From positions 10,131,475 to 10,195,474 of the forward strand of contig NC_135554.1 in assembly GCF_964340395.1 (NCBI RefSeq): a stretch of 64,000 nucleotides of DNA. Direction: 5' to 3'. The notes under the pieces are model-generated. The model was not told the DNA's origin, did no database searches, and saw only the letters and a list, made by a program, of their open reading frames with translations. This DNA is from Glandiceps talaboti (Eukaryota; Hemichordata; Enteropneusta; Spengelidae). Shown here piece after piece: positions 55,701 through 64,000 of this stretch. Position numbers and translations under genes: made by a program. The first letter of the stretch is position 1. Every line of letters starts with the position of its first letter.

Positions 55701-57425
55701 TTTTAGCAGATTGATACTCACAATGATGATCACACAATGCGTGAAACTCCGAGTTACAACCAAGAAAGAGTTCCAGTACTACCAAAACTATTGCACTCTG
55801 CCACTGCGGTATAGAGCACTGTTTTAGCAGATTGATACTCACCGAGTTATATATATATAGAGTTTTAATTAAGCAGAATGACATATTTTATACATCTCAC
55901 ACAATGATTTTTGTTATAAATTACATGTATATAAACAAAATACAGGCATTGATAGTGCACACACACATGAAATATTACATTTAATCTTTCTGTGAATAAA
56001 AACAAACAAAATAGTTTTGTGTTTGAATCCTCCTTTTTTTCATCCAAGAGCAATGTTGATTTGTTACTTTATATGGTTGCATGCTTTAAGTGTCTATATT
56101 GCATTTTTATGAAATTTATTAACAAAAATACCACCAATGGCATTGTAGCACAACTGCACTGTTTCTAAAATGTTTATCCATATGGTAGTGCATGCTAACA
56201 ATAAGTGTTCATTTGTTGAATGACTATTCAGTTGCCTATCCAACCATGTTGCTATCTTTACGATATATGCTATCATTTGACTGTTGCGATGGGCGTGGTC
56301 ATGTTGTTAGATATATTTGCATACATTTTTGTATGTTTTTGTTCACTTGTGTATGAATTCCTGATATTGTCTTTGCAATATACGTGATTATTTGGCTGTT
56401 GCTATGGCGTGGTCTTGTTGCTAGGCATATTTACATACATTTTTTGAATGTTTATTCAATTGTCTATTAATCCCCGTTGTTATCTTTGCAGTATATGTGA
56501 TCATTTGGCTGTTGCTATGGCGTGGTCTTGTTGCTAGGCATATTTACATATATTTTTTGAATGTTTATTGAATTGTCTATTAATCACTGTTATTATCTTT
56601 GTAATATAAGTGATTATTTGGCTGTTGCTATGGTTGTGGTCTTGTTGCTAGGCAAATTTACATACATTTTTTGAATGTTTATTCAATTGTCTATAAATCC
56701 GTTGTTATCTTTGTGAAATACACGACCGTTTGGCTGTTGCTATGGGCGTGGTCATGGTTGCTAGGGTATTTGCATATATTTTTTGAATGTTTACTCATTT
56801 GCCTACCAGATGTTGTTATTTGACCAAAATATACTGCCATTTGGTTGTTGCTAAGGGCGTGGTCATGGTCGCTAGGGCCAATTTTGTCAAAATGTTTTGA
56901 AGAAAATCTGCATAACAACACTTTCAAAAACATCTCACCAAGTTTCAGACTTGGTGACCAGGTACTTTTTGAGATACAAGTTTTTGACCACAAATGAACA
57001 TTTTTACACCTAATTTGCATATCACTCATGGAATCATTGTATGCTTAATAATTCTTCGTCCATACATCCCTAGATACATTCCCATTAAATTCCAGCCCAA
57101 TCTGCTCAGTACTTTTGGAATTATAGATTGTTAACCAAAAAGACACATTTTTAGCCCCAATTTGCATATCACTGATTGAATCATCATGTCATGAACAAAT
57201 CTTACTTTACACCCCCTTAAGAATGTTCCCACCAAATTTCGCACCAATCTGCCCAGTAGTTTCTGAGTTTAAGTTTTTTGACCAAAAATCACATTTTTTG
57301 ACCCAAATCACACACCTGTGATGCGATCATTTTGATTTGAACAATTTCCCAACTAGACACCCAAGGTAATGGACCCACCAAATATCATGGCAATCGGTTC
57401 AGCGATTTTTGACTTTAAGTTGTTT

Positions 57426-57456
<31 letters not shown>

Positions 57457-60400
57457 GACAGACAGACAGACAGATGCCGGGCGATCCCTATAGCACTACT
57501 GAACCTCAGTTCAGTTGTGCTAAAAAACTGTGTGAGATGTAAAAATAAATGATGCTGCCTAATTGAAGCTTGGTTTGGTAGTATCGCTATCAGCCACTGT
57601 GATGTGCAAAATATCTGTTAGGTCTTCATGTACATGTATGTCTCCATTATCAAATAACATATTCTCTGAAATACTTACATAAACCCATATGGCCAATGCA
57701 TCAAATACAAATCCACATATTCCAGTCCAAGATCTTTCAATGTTTGTTGACATGCAGGTTTAACATCTTCAGCAGCATGCATAGTATTCCATAGTTTAGA
57801 GCAGATGAACACATCTTCTCGTTTTACTTTCTAGAACAAATAAGAGTGAAGGGGAAATCATAGTCACAAAATAATGAATACATAAATATTATATGCAAGT
57901 GCATAAATTTAAAATGTGAAAAATGGACCATTATATTTATAATATCCGATGCATTGTCATTGAGAATTCAAGACCTTTTTTAGGTGTGTGTGTGTGTGTG
58001 TGTACTGTATGTACATTTGTATGTATGTTTGTGTGGTACACGTAAACAGCACTGCAGTTTTGTCAAACTTATGTTTCAGTTTTAATAATACGAGTTTAAA
58101 TATTAGAACTTTGTATTTTATGATCCATGGTCTGGAATTCTGCATTTAAATTTGATAGTGAAAAAAAAAAAAATAGTGCCAATGGCGTTGTAGCACATTG
58201 TACAATTTTTAACAATGTCTATGCACATGCTGATCTATGCTAGGTATAGGTGTTCATTTGCTGAATGACTATCCAGTTGCCTATCCAACCATCTTGTTAT
58301 CTTTGCAATATACAAATGTACATGATCATTTGGCTGTTGCCATGGGTGTGGTCATGTTGCTAGACATATTGCATACATTTTTTGAATATTTGATGACGTG
58401 TCTATGAATCCCTGATGTTACCTTTGCAATATACATGATCATTTGGCTGTTGCTATTGGTGTGGTCTAGTTGCTAGGTACATTTGCATACATTTTTTGAA
58501 TGTTTATTCATTTGTCTATTAATTCCTGTTATCTTTGCAATATACGTGATCATTTGGATGTTGCTATGGGTGTGGTCTTGTTGCTAGGCAAATTTACATA
58601 CATTTTTTGAACGTTTATTTATTAGTCTATTAATCCCTGTTGTTATCTTTGTGAAATACACCAGTTTGGCTTTTGCTATGGGTGTGGCACCCTATGCCCC
58701 ATCATGTTATTAACAAAATTTGACAGCGGTTGCCTACCTAGTTCCCCTTACTGCTAAGTTTGTTGTGTATGAGTTAACCTGAAGTAACATTTTGGATAAT
58801 TTGATGTTTAGTTTCTCTATTGGTGTTTGATCAGTGTATTTCTCTGCTCCCAAAATTTCACAACCATATGTCAGCATGGGTCTAATAAGGTGATCAAATA
58901 TTATGATCCAAGTGGGGATGTTTATGATTGTGGACGAAGTGATTAATTTTCTAATAGAGTAGAATGCCTTTGCTTCCTTTTTATAAAGTTTGTCTTTAGC
59001 TCGATCAAACTTACCATTGGGTTGAAATTCTATCCCTAGATACTTATAGCGACAGATGATCTCGATATCCAATTGATGTTTACATTAATAATCTATATAT
59101 TTCTATCAAATATTAATACATTTGTTTTATCTACATGTATACTGTTTAACATGCTCAGTAGACGTTTACACTCACAGTATATAGCCTTAATTTGGGCAAA
59201 TAGTGAGTTTGTTCTAGCAAGCTACTAATTAATGCAAAGCTGATAAACTCAGATAAGACATTGATATCTGGTAGGAAATATAAAAAAAAAACAGTGGGAG
59301 GAAACAGTCTTAAAACTTTATTTGAAATATACAGAAAATAATATTAGAAATCCGGAAAATCACGAGTACAAAATTGATCATTTGTCCTTTACCCTGTGGT
59401 TTATCTAACATTAGTAACAAGGGAGATATTCAATGATGAATGGAAGGTATTCAAATAAGCCAATATCTAATGACAGACATACTACTCACATCCAGATGAT
59501 CACAAAAATGCATACTTATTGTGACTTTACATGTAATCTGTAACCTTAACATTTCATTTTATTTCATTTATTGATTTCCCCAGGAAATTTTAAAAAAGAC
59601 AAAAAAAACCCCCACATAACAAATAAATTAACAAAATACAAACTGTATATAAATAAAATTAAGTCAAAGAATATTCAATTAAATACATCAGTAATTCCAT
59701 GGACCTGGTGGGGGTTGTAGAAATAGTTCTACAGAACTAGTCTAGCCCACATCCCTTACAAAAATACTGGGTGGAACTCGGGTAGCAGATGTTAAAAATC
59801 AATAGGAATGTTTATTACTTTGTACAATCATATAATGACTCAAAAGTAATTCATGACCTTCAGACCTACCCATAGACATGTTACTTGCATTGGTTTTTCA
59901 CTAATTATGCTAATTAAGAAATATCATTTTTCACCATATTACACCACTTAATTTTTTCTAGACTGGATATGTTATTCAGCATAAAATTCTTCAGCAAGTT
60001 GCACTAAAAATTATTTCTGTTGCAATTATGTCGAGGTTTGGCTTAAATTTCAGCCAGACCAATCTGATTAAAATCCGATGTAGATGTCGGCTAATCGTGC
60101 ATTGCTATTCTTACCATCGTTATTTAGCTTGAATTGACCTTCGTAGTATATGTTTACGTTTTAAGCCTGATCGCCTCTGTCATTGTCAGTCATATGGCGG
60201 AACCGCGGGGCGGAAGTTTATAGTGGGCGGATCCCATTTATCAGGTCAATACAAGGCAAATACGACGTCTGTACTAAATAGTAACATGGAATTATATACT
60301 TCCATGATAGTAAATACTGAAAAACTCACTGATCCAAGTGCGCGTTTCAGCCCCTCACCAACTTCCCTTTCATTGCCATAGACAGCGGCACAATCGATGT

Positions 60401-60524
60401 GAACATAGCCACACTCCAAGGCAGCTTTGACGGCATTTTCTACTTCGCCAGGTTTGCTTTTCCATGTGCCAAGGCCAACCAGTGGCATCTCCACACCAGT
60501 GAAAAGTTTGACAGAGGTTGCCAT
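46514..60524 (-). CDS. AKR1A1: AKR1A1-like aldo-keto reductase copy D (complete, 7 exons)
   Basis: Alcohol dehydrogenase (NADP+)/aldehyde reductase type, 324 aa. Exons, minus strand: 1 60330-60524, 2 57679-57830, 3 54216-54411, 4 53052-53251, 5 52256-52328, 6 47775-47867, 7 46514-46579. Catalytic Asp44/Tyr49 ([11 protein letters not shown]), Lys77 (CSKLWNT), His110 (LMHWPYGF), the exact AKR1A1 motifs. Cofactor residues Ser159/Asn160, AYSPLG (Tyr207), [13 protein letters not shown] (Lys260, Ser261, Arg266, Asn270). The C-terminal loop [17 protein letters not shown] is near-canonical, unlike copies B and C. The family reduces aliphatic and aromatic aldehydes, glucuronate and methylglyoxal-type carbonyls with NADPH. 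The frame stays open upstream to ATGs at 60647 and 60689; the added segment is rich in Ser and Arg and lacks acidic residues, so an organellar leader is possible. Introns hold a CR1-type LINE, MITEs, hammerhead repeats and P2 elements. It shares a short divergent promoter with RCHY1. Confidence 0.9.
46634..46792. repeat. (ATG)n / (ATC)n trinucleotide repeats
   Basis: A short ATG run, interrupted sequence, then about 23 ATC units, in intron 6 of AKR copy D, 55 bp from the exon 7 acceptor. Confidence 0.85.
47899..51060 (-). mobile_element. CR1-superfamily non-LTR retrotransposon (degenerate, ~3.1 kb)
   Basis: Minus-strand pieces in order. 51053-50748: ORF2 N-terminus with [11 protein letters not shown]. 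50716-50507 and 50472-49996: endonuclease pieces ([39 protein letters not shown]). 49455-48955: reverse transcriptase ([36 protein letters not shown]). 48939-48736: [20 protein letters not shown]. 48700-48002: C-terminal region ([35 protein letters not shown]). Frameshifts and stops separate the pieces; the catalytic YxDD region falls in a broken stretch. The 3' end is AAGAAAATTAG followed by (TTAGA)n at 47900-47925, as in CR1-like elements. Sits in intron 5 of AKR copy D in the same orientation, ending about 32 nt from the exon 6 acceptor. Not mobile in this state. Confidence 0.88.
51905..52159. mobile_element. MITE with perfect 17-bp TIRs (255 bp)
   Basis: CAATAGGGAACTTGCAA (51905-51921) is the exact reverse complement of 52143-52159. 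Internal sequence is unrelated and non-coding. Lies in intron 5 of AKR copy D, about 100 bp from exon 5. Confidence 0.7.
53440..54015. repeat. Composite of dispersed repeats D4 (copy 2) and D3 (copy 2)
   Basis: 53490-53520 and 53855-54010 match the D4 copy at 21250-21420; 53602-53800 matches the D3 copy at 4475-4680 in inverted orientation. D3 therefore appears to be nested in D4. Lies in intron 3 of AKR copy D. Confidence 0.5.
55060..55352. mobile_element. MITE with perfect 18-bp TIRs (293 bp)
   Basis: GGTTCCAAGATGCATTGC (55060-55077) is the exact reverse complement of 55335-55352. No coding content. Intron 2 of AKR copy D. Confidence 0.65.
55444..55471. other. Perfect 12-bp hairpin
   Basis: ATAGACCATCCA, a 4-nt CCAG loop, and TGGATGGTCTAT. 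It lies 90 bp from the hammerhead repeat block and may belong to the same element. Confidence 0.5.
55560..55604 (-). ncRNA. Hammerhead ribozyme motif (complete core)
   Basis: On the minus strand: stem I strand TTGT, core CTGATGA (55598-55592), stem II CGCA-CAA-TGCG, core GAAA, a short stem III ACT-CCG-AGT, cleavage triplet GTT, then ACAACC whose ACAA pairs with TTGT. All invariant hammerhead core positions are present; the U-U pair at the base of stem II is non-canonical. Very short stem III is characteristic of hammerheads in Penelope-like elements and animal retrozymes. It would self-cleave RNA after the GTT triplet. Function not tested. Confidence 0.55.
55600..55841 (+). mobile_element. 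Tandem dimer of a 121-bp hammerhead-bearing repeat (retrozyme or Penelope-like)
   Basis: 55600-55720 is repeated at 55721-55841 with one visible difference (TAGAACACTG / TAGAGCACTG). Each unit has a hammerhead-like motif (ATGATGA ... CACA-CAA-TGCG ... GAAACTCCGAGTT) in which the first core base is A instead of C and stem II has a mismatch, so these two are probably inactive. A third copy lies head-to-head on the minus strand at 55534-55598 and is intact. Tandem copies and hammerhead motifs are hallmarks of retrozyme/SMART repeats and Penelope-like element termini. Intron 2 of AKR copy D. Confidence 0.6.
56144..57522 (+). mobile_element. P2 element (pearl/CvA-like) with ~112-bp tandem array
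   Basis: The left end GTAGCACAACTGCACTG is inverted at the right end as CAGTTGTGCTA (57512-57522). Core units recur with TTTGGCTGTTGCTATGG near 56394, 56507, 56620, 56732 and 56843 (period 111-113). They are followed by a second, different repeat class (AATTTGCATATCACT... near 57010 and 57160), then (CA)n-(CAGA)n at 57424-57474, a hairpin CTGAAC-CTCA-GTTCAG and terminal CTAA. No ORF. The order fits a non-autonomous Helitron/Helentron relative. Ends 157 bp from exon 2 of AKR copy D. Confidence 0.7.
58172..58700 (+). mobile_element. P2 element, truncated copy
   Basis: Starts like the previous copy (GCCAATGGCGTTGTAGCACA) and runs through about four core units, then stops against a LINE fragment. 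Lacks the second repeat class, microsatellite and terminal hairpin. Confidence 0.65.
58734..59200 (-). mobile_element. Non-LTR retrotransposon fragment (RT C-terminal region)
   Basis: The 112-codon frame reads [20 protein letters not shown] ... [12 protein letters not shown] ... [15 protein letters not shown], the region after the RT domain of L1/Nimb/Ingi-type elements (YLG..., LTYGCE.WG, VH..T.N.A). In another frame just upstream (59090-59200) lie VDKTNVLIF-like residues, separated by a stop and a frameshift. A 5'- and 3'-truncated dead fragment in intron 1 of AKR copy D, unrelated to the CR1-type copy at 48-51 kb. Confidence 0.7.
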
Positions 60525-60875
60525 ATTTCGTAGATTATTTGGTTGCGAAAATTTCGAAAAATTACGACTTCTCACAACAAAGGTTGCTTTGATGATCCGG
60601 CTCCACGCGTACACAGCTGAGCCATGTGTGCTGCTGATGGGTACCATGCATTTACAGTTATAGTCGTAAAGTTGACCTTTGACCTGCACGTTATCGGCAA
60701 ATCAACTGGTTTACCTGTTTATGTTCTTAAAGAATATCACAAAAATATGTCACTACAATTTTAAGACGTAGAATTTCATCATTTTTTCAATGTATAGGTA
60801 AATTGGATAAACAATACGTGCCATAATAAATGGCCAAATGAAACAGTCGTAAAAGGGTACGTAACGACTGAAGGG
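60525..60875. promoter_or_regulatory. Divergent promoter region AKR copy D / RCHY1
   Basis: Only 351 bp separate the two divergent start codons. No TATA box is evident. If copy D starts at its upstream in-frame ATGs (60647 or 60689) the gap shrinks to under 230 bp. A shared bidirectional promoter is the likely arrangement. Confidence 0.5.
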
Positions 60876-62888
60876 ATGGAAAGTATGGCCGAAGTCACGG
60901 CTGGTTGCCAACATTACCAGCGTAGCTGTGCCCTTCTGGTAAGTATTGGATATAAATGATGTTTCATCAAGACAGCTGCACCAAATAAAGTGATTTATCT
61001 CCTCAATGGTATAACAGAAACTACTTTCTGTTATGACTCTGCTGTCAAGTTTCATGTGAATTACTCTCGTTGCAGGCACCCTGCTGTGATACTTTCTACA
61101 CTTGTAGATTTTGTCACGATGAAAAGGAGAAACACTCTATGTGTAGAACAGAGGTACAGAAAATCAAATGTTTTCAATGTCAACATGTACAAGAGGTATG
61201 TACCAAGTAAATGATCATAATTATTAATTGTCAATGAGATTTCCTTTGTCACATTCAAAACACGGCATGCACACTTACACATTACAGATCCCCAAGCCGG
61301 GGACCCTAGTCAATTGGACCATGGAAGTATAACCCACTTATTATACTTCCATGATTGGACCCAAGTCAATTGGACCCACGTCAATTGGACCCTGGCTCAA
61401 TATAACTTTACACAAGCAACATGATCAACTGTAACTTTTCGATTTCATTATTTGGTTGACAAAGTCACGGAAAATCAGTTGAATTTAATTGACTTGATTT
61501 AATGTGTATATATTGTGAATCCGGCTGTAGTTGATTACACGTACTTAGAAGCAGATCAACATTACAACACTGACTTGCTAACTAGTGCATTGCATGCGAG
61601 GTCGCACTTAACCGTAATTGCCCACATATTTGCTAGTACTAACAAAACGTGTAATTGTAAAACATGTTACTTATAACAGGGCAATGGTTGCTCGGGTTGA
61701 GTTGTGTTGAGACAGGATTTAGTGGAGGGTCCAATATTGACTTGGGTCCAATTGTCCAGCTTCCGATTATGCAAATGTTCAAATGAAATGTTCAAATTGA
61801 ATGATTATTTCAGTTTTTATATCAGGATAAGCCCAAATATGTACAATGTAGCTGTGTGAATGTAATTTATACCTTAATTGTACTTATTTTTGTGTTCCCT
61901 ATATAAGCCCCTTGAAGTTTGAAAGTAATGAAAGATTCCAGTTGTTTCCATACTCATGTACAACTGAAAGTTACGTACCTGTTGTATAGCAGGGTGATGA
62001 ATCAACTCATCCCAATTTCAACTCGTCCGATTTCAACTCATCCCAACTCTTTACAATATAATTTACCTGTGCATATATGAAATCGAAGCTGGTAGTACTC
62101 AGTTTGGAGGGTCTGTGGTATCTCGTATTCCACTAATGAAGTACCACTTGTGCTGTAAACACATACTACAATACTTAGTTGCGTTTACCAGGGAGAGGAG
62201 ACACGTCTCCAAAACCTGTATGTGCGGAAGTCTTAAGTGTGTCAGTCACTAATATTCTCTCTGGTTATTATCCTTATTATTTCTTATTTGGGTTGTAAAC
62301 ATTAAGTCCTAATATGAAAAGTGATATTCCATGACTGAGGAAAGTTGTTGTGCTAGTATAAGTTCTAGATCTAGCAAACACTTAGCCAAAACCCACACCA
62401 CTTTCTGCTGCGAAATGTTACATTTGCTACGCTTCAACTGGCCACGTACTACGTAAAATCATGTAAATGTTTCGGTCCCTGTACTATGAGTCCATATATC
62501 GTTTAGATTTACAAATGTTTACTAGTGTTGTTGGGGCGAGGTGAAAATGGGACGAGTTAAAAATGGGGCAAGTTGAAATTGGGGCGAGTTTAAATGGGAC
62601 GAGTTGAAATTGGGATGAAGTGAATCGCAATCGTATAGCAGTACCAAGGGTTTTATTCCATGTTATGTAAAATACTGTAGGCAAGTGATGAAAGAGAAAC
62701 AAAGGCAACACAGTATTTCTTTATGTTCAGGGATCCAGAAATTCAAAAAATGTGTGTTCTCTATTTTAGGTTCAAGCTAAATGTGCAGAGTGTGAAGTAG
62801 TGTTTGCAAGATACTTTTGTAAGATTTGTAGATTGTATGATGAAGTTGACAAAGGACAGTTTCATTGTGAAAGCTGTGGCATTTGTAG
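60876..62888 (+). CDS. RCHY1: RCHY1/Pirh2-like RING and CHY zinc-finger E3 ubiquitin ligase, N-terminal exons (3' partial)
   Basis: Exon 1 60876-60938 (MESMAEVTAGCQHYQRSCAL), exon 2 61076-61195 (APCCDTFYTCRFCHDEKEKH ... CFQCQHVQE), exon 3 62770-62888 (VQAKCAECEVVFARYFCKIC ... CESCGICR). GT-AG borders; phases 0, 0, 2. The spaced Cys/His pattern GCxHYxRxC, PCC, YxCRxCHD, CxxCxxxQ, CxxC, YxCxxC, HCxxCGIC is the CHY zinc finger plus the start of the CTCHY finger of RCHY1, which binds zinc. In vertebrates the protein ubiquitinates p53 and other targets with its C-terminal RING-H2. The RING and the remaining exons lie beyond 64000 or were not recognised. Intron 2 (61196-62769) carries two non-autonomous elements. 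A second in-frame ATG is at 60885. Confidence 0.9.
61290..61765. mobile_element. Element bounded by inverted CAATTGGACC minisatellites
   Basis: CAATTGGACC recurs at 61312, 61368 and 61383 (with CCAAGT/CCACGT spacers); the inverted form GACTTGGGTCCAATTG is at 61738-61753. Inside is a perfect hairpin CATGGAAGTATAA ... TTATACTTCCATG (61319-61353). RCHY1 intron 2. Class unknown. Confidence 0.5.
61993..62632. mobile_element. DNA transposon remnant with 9-bp target duplication and subterminal repeats
   Basis: GTATAGCAG flanks both sides (61984-61992 and 62633-62641). The left end carries CATCCCAATTTCAACTCGTC plus variants, and the right end carries the inverted motif GACGAGTTGAAATTGGGATG plus three more variants (GGGGCAAGTTGAAATTGGGG...). 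No transposase frame in 640 bp, so it is non-autonomous. A 9-bp duplication is usual for Mutator-like elements; the family was not identified. RCHY1 intron 2. Confidence 0.65.
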
Positions 62889-64000
62889 GTAAGAAATAAT
62901 TCAAAGTTTATTCCCTGTGTGTGTGCGAGTTTCATTCTCTCTAGTTTTCTTTTGAGAGTACTGTTTGGTGATAAAGTTTTGTTTTGTTTAAACCAGTCCA
63001 CATGTTTTTTGATGATTCTAGTTACTCAATATCACAAAAAACTCATCCATAAATAAGGCATCCCAAAACACCAATAAATAAACAACTAAACATTTGGTAT
63101 GAGTTACCAACTGAGTGAAAGTTATATTCGTGCATATTTTGAGTAAATTGCTCAACCTGATCTTAACGTGGCCATATGGATGACAAATGGATATTTGTTG
63201 ATTTTTAATTCATAAAACAACTTACTATGTTATTATACTTGAAAAAAAACCATGTGACAAACATATATTAAATCCTTGTTTGTAACTCTAAAAATTGCAA
63301 AACATTAAAAAATGTTTAAAATATTTGTTACTGTGTGCATACATGTACTAATGAATTAAGTTTTTGTATGGTTGTCAGTCTTTTGTTATTTATTGAGTTA
63401 CAAACATGGTTATTTTTGATGCTGTACTGTTTCACATTGTTTTTTTTTCTAGTGTGAAAATATACATGTAGTAGAGTTGTTTTAAAAATTAACAATCCAA
63501 AATAAATAAAAATTTAATCCATAACTGTTCACGGCCATCATTAAAACCCTTTCAAAAATTGTTAAGTGTGCTTTTTCCTTTAATTCATGGAATGTTGAAT
63601 AATTTTAAGAACGTATCGACTATATTCATTTTAGTGTTCACTGAGATGATCAAACAATCATATGTATTGAAGGAAAATACCCTGTCGTGCTGGTTTTGCT
63701 TGATCAGACTTTCTCTGTCTTTATCAGAAAGAATAAAACACACTTCTTCACTTGACATCTGTTTTCCCCTTTTCCCTTATCCTCTCTGTGTGCATAAGGT
63801 TGTGACAGTGACAAGGTGCATGGTTATCATGTTTGGGGTTGGCATGGTTTAATATGGATAATGGCCTCCAAGTCAGAATAGTGTTTGTAGTTGTACGACT
63901 TGTGTTTCCCTGATGTACAAAGGGGCGTAATCCAGGTCATTCATTTACATGTATATAACCAGTTACTGACTCATAGTCCCTTACAGGACTCGATGATGCT
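62889..64000 (+). other. RCHY1 intron 3 (open at the right edge)
   Basis: Begins at the GTAAGA donor of exon 3. No CHY/CTCHY or RING exon was recognised. An acceptor-like CAG at 63984-63986 leads straight into a stop in the required phase, so it was not called as exon 4. AT-rich otherwise. Confidence 0.4.

Noticed and set aside
63984-64000. Possible RCHY1 exon 4 after the CAG at 63984-63986
   Set aside because: In the phase required by exon 3 the sequence meets TGA within three codons, and no CHY/CTCHY residues are seen.

Overview
The window is eukaryotic. Its genes are split by GT-AG introns, intergenic space is wide, and there are long microsatellites, non-LTR retrotransposon debris and many small non-autonomous DNA elements. 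The protein families (AKR1A1-type aldo-keto reductases, an RCHY1/Pirh2-type ubiquitin ligase, a BTB-BACK-PHR protein) and the CR1-type LINE fit a metazoan. I favour a marine invertebrate such as a cephalochordate, an ambulacrarian or possibly a lophotrochozoan, but the sequence does not settle the phylum.

Layout. 1-3 kb: degenerate repeat DNA with a foldback element. 3.03-4.31 kb (-): an intronless BTB-BACK-PHR gene. 4.3-9.1 kb: dispersed repeats and a nested tandem-duplication block. From 9.2 to 60.5 kb lies a family of AKR1A1-like genes. Copy A (+, 9183-15709) has exons 2-6 and a possible exon 7, but no visible exon 1. A relic exon 6 with an in-frame stop sits at 18235-18327 (-). Copy B (-, 20533-26708) is complete with seven exons (333 aa). 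Relic exons 2 and 3 (-) lie at 31267-32107, with a truncated exon 2 at 34175-34232. Copy C (-, 37397-43091) is complete (331 aa). Copy D (-, 46514-60524) is complete (324 aa) and closest to canonical AKR1A1. RCHY1 (+, from 60876) is divergent from copy D across about 350 bp and runs off the right edge.

The AKR copies share one architecture. Exons 2, 5 and 6 are 152, 73 and 93 bp wherever complete; copy A's exon 6, at 97 bp, is the one exception. Splice phases agree and the catalytic Asp/Tyr/Lys/His set is intact in B, C and D. This is a tandem array in several states: intact genes, a 5'-truncated copy, and isolated relic exons. The products should be cytosolic NADPH-dependent aldehyde reductases. 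Copy D has an in-frame upstream extension that could add a mitochondrial leader.

Mobile DNA explains most of the rest. There is a CR1-superfamily LINE inside copy D (inserted about 30 nt from a splice acceptor) and a second LINE fragment at 58.7-59.2 kb. Two families of microsatellite-bearing elements have internal tandem arrays of about 146 and 112 bp and resemble the pearl/CvA (Helentron-associated) class. There is a Harbinger-like TIR element with TAA duplication, an element in RCHY1 intron 2 with a 9-bp target duplication, and several foldback MITEs. At 55.5-55.85 kb a tandem repeat of 121-bp period carries hammerhead ribozyme motifs, one with a complete core.
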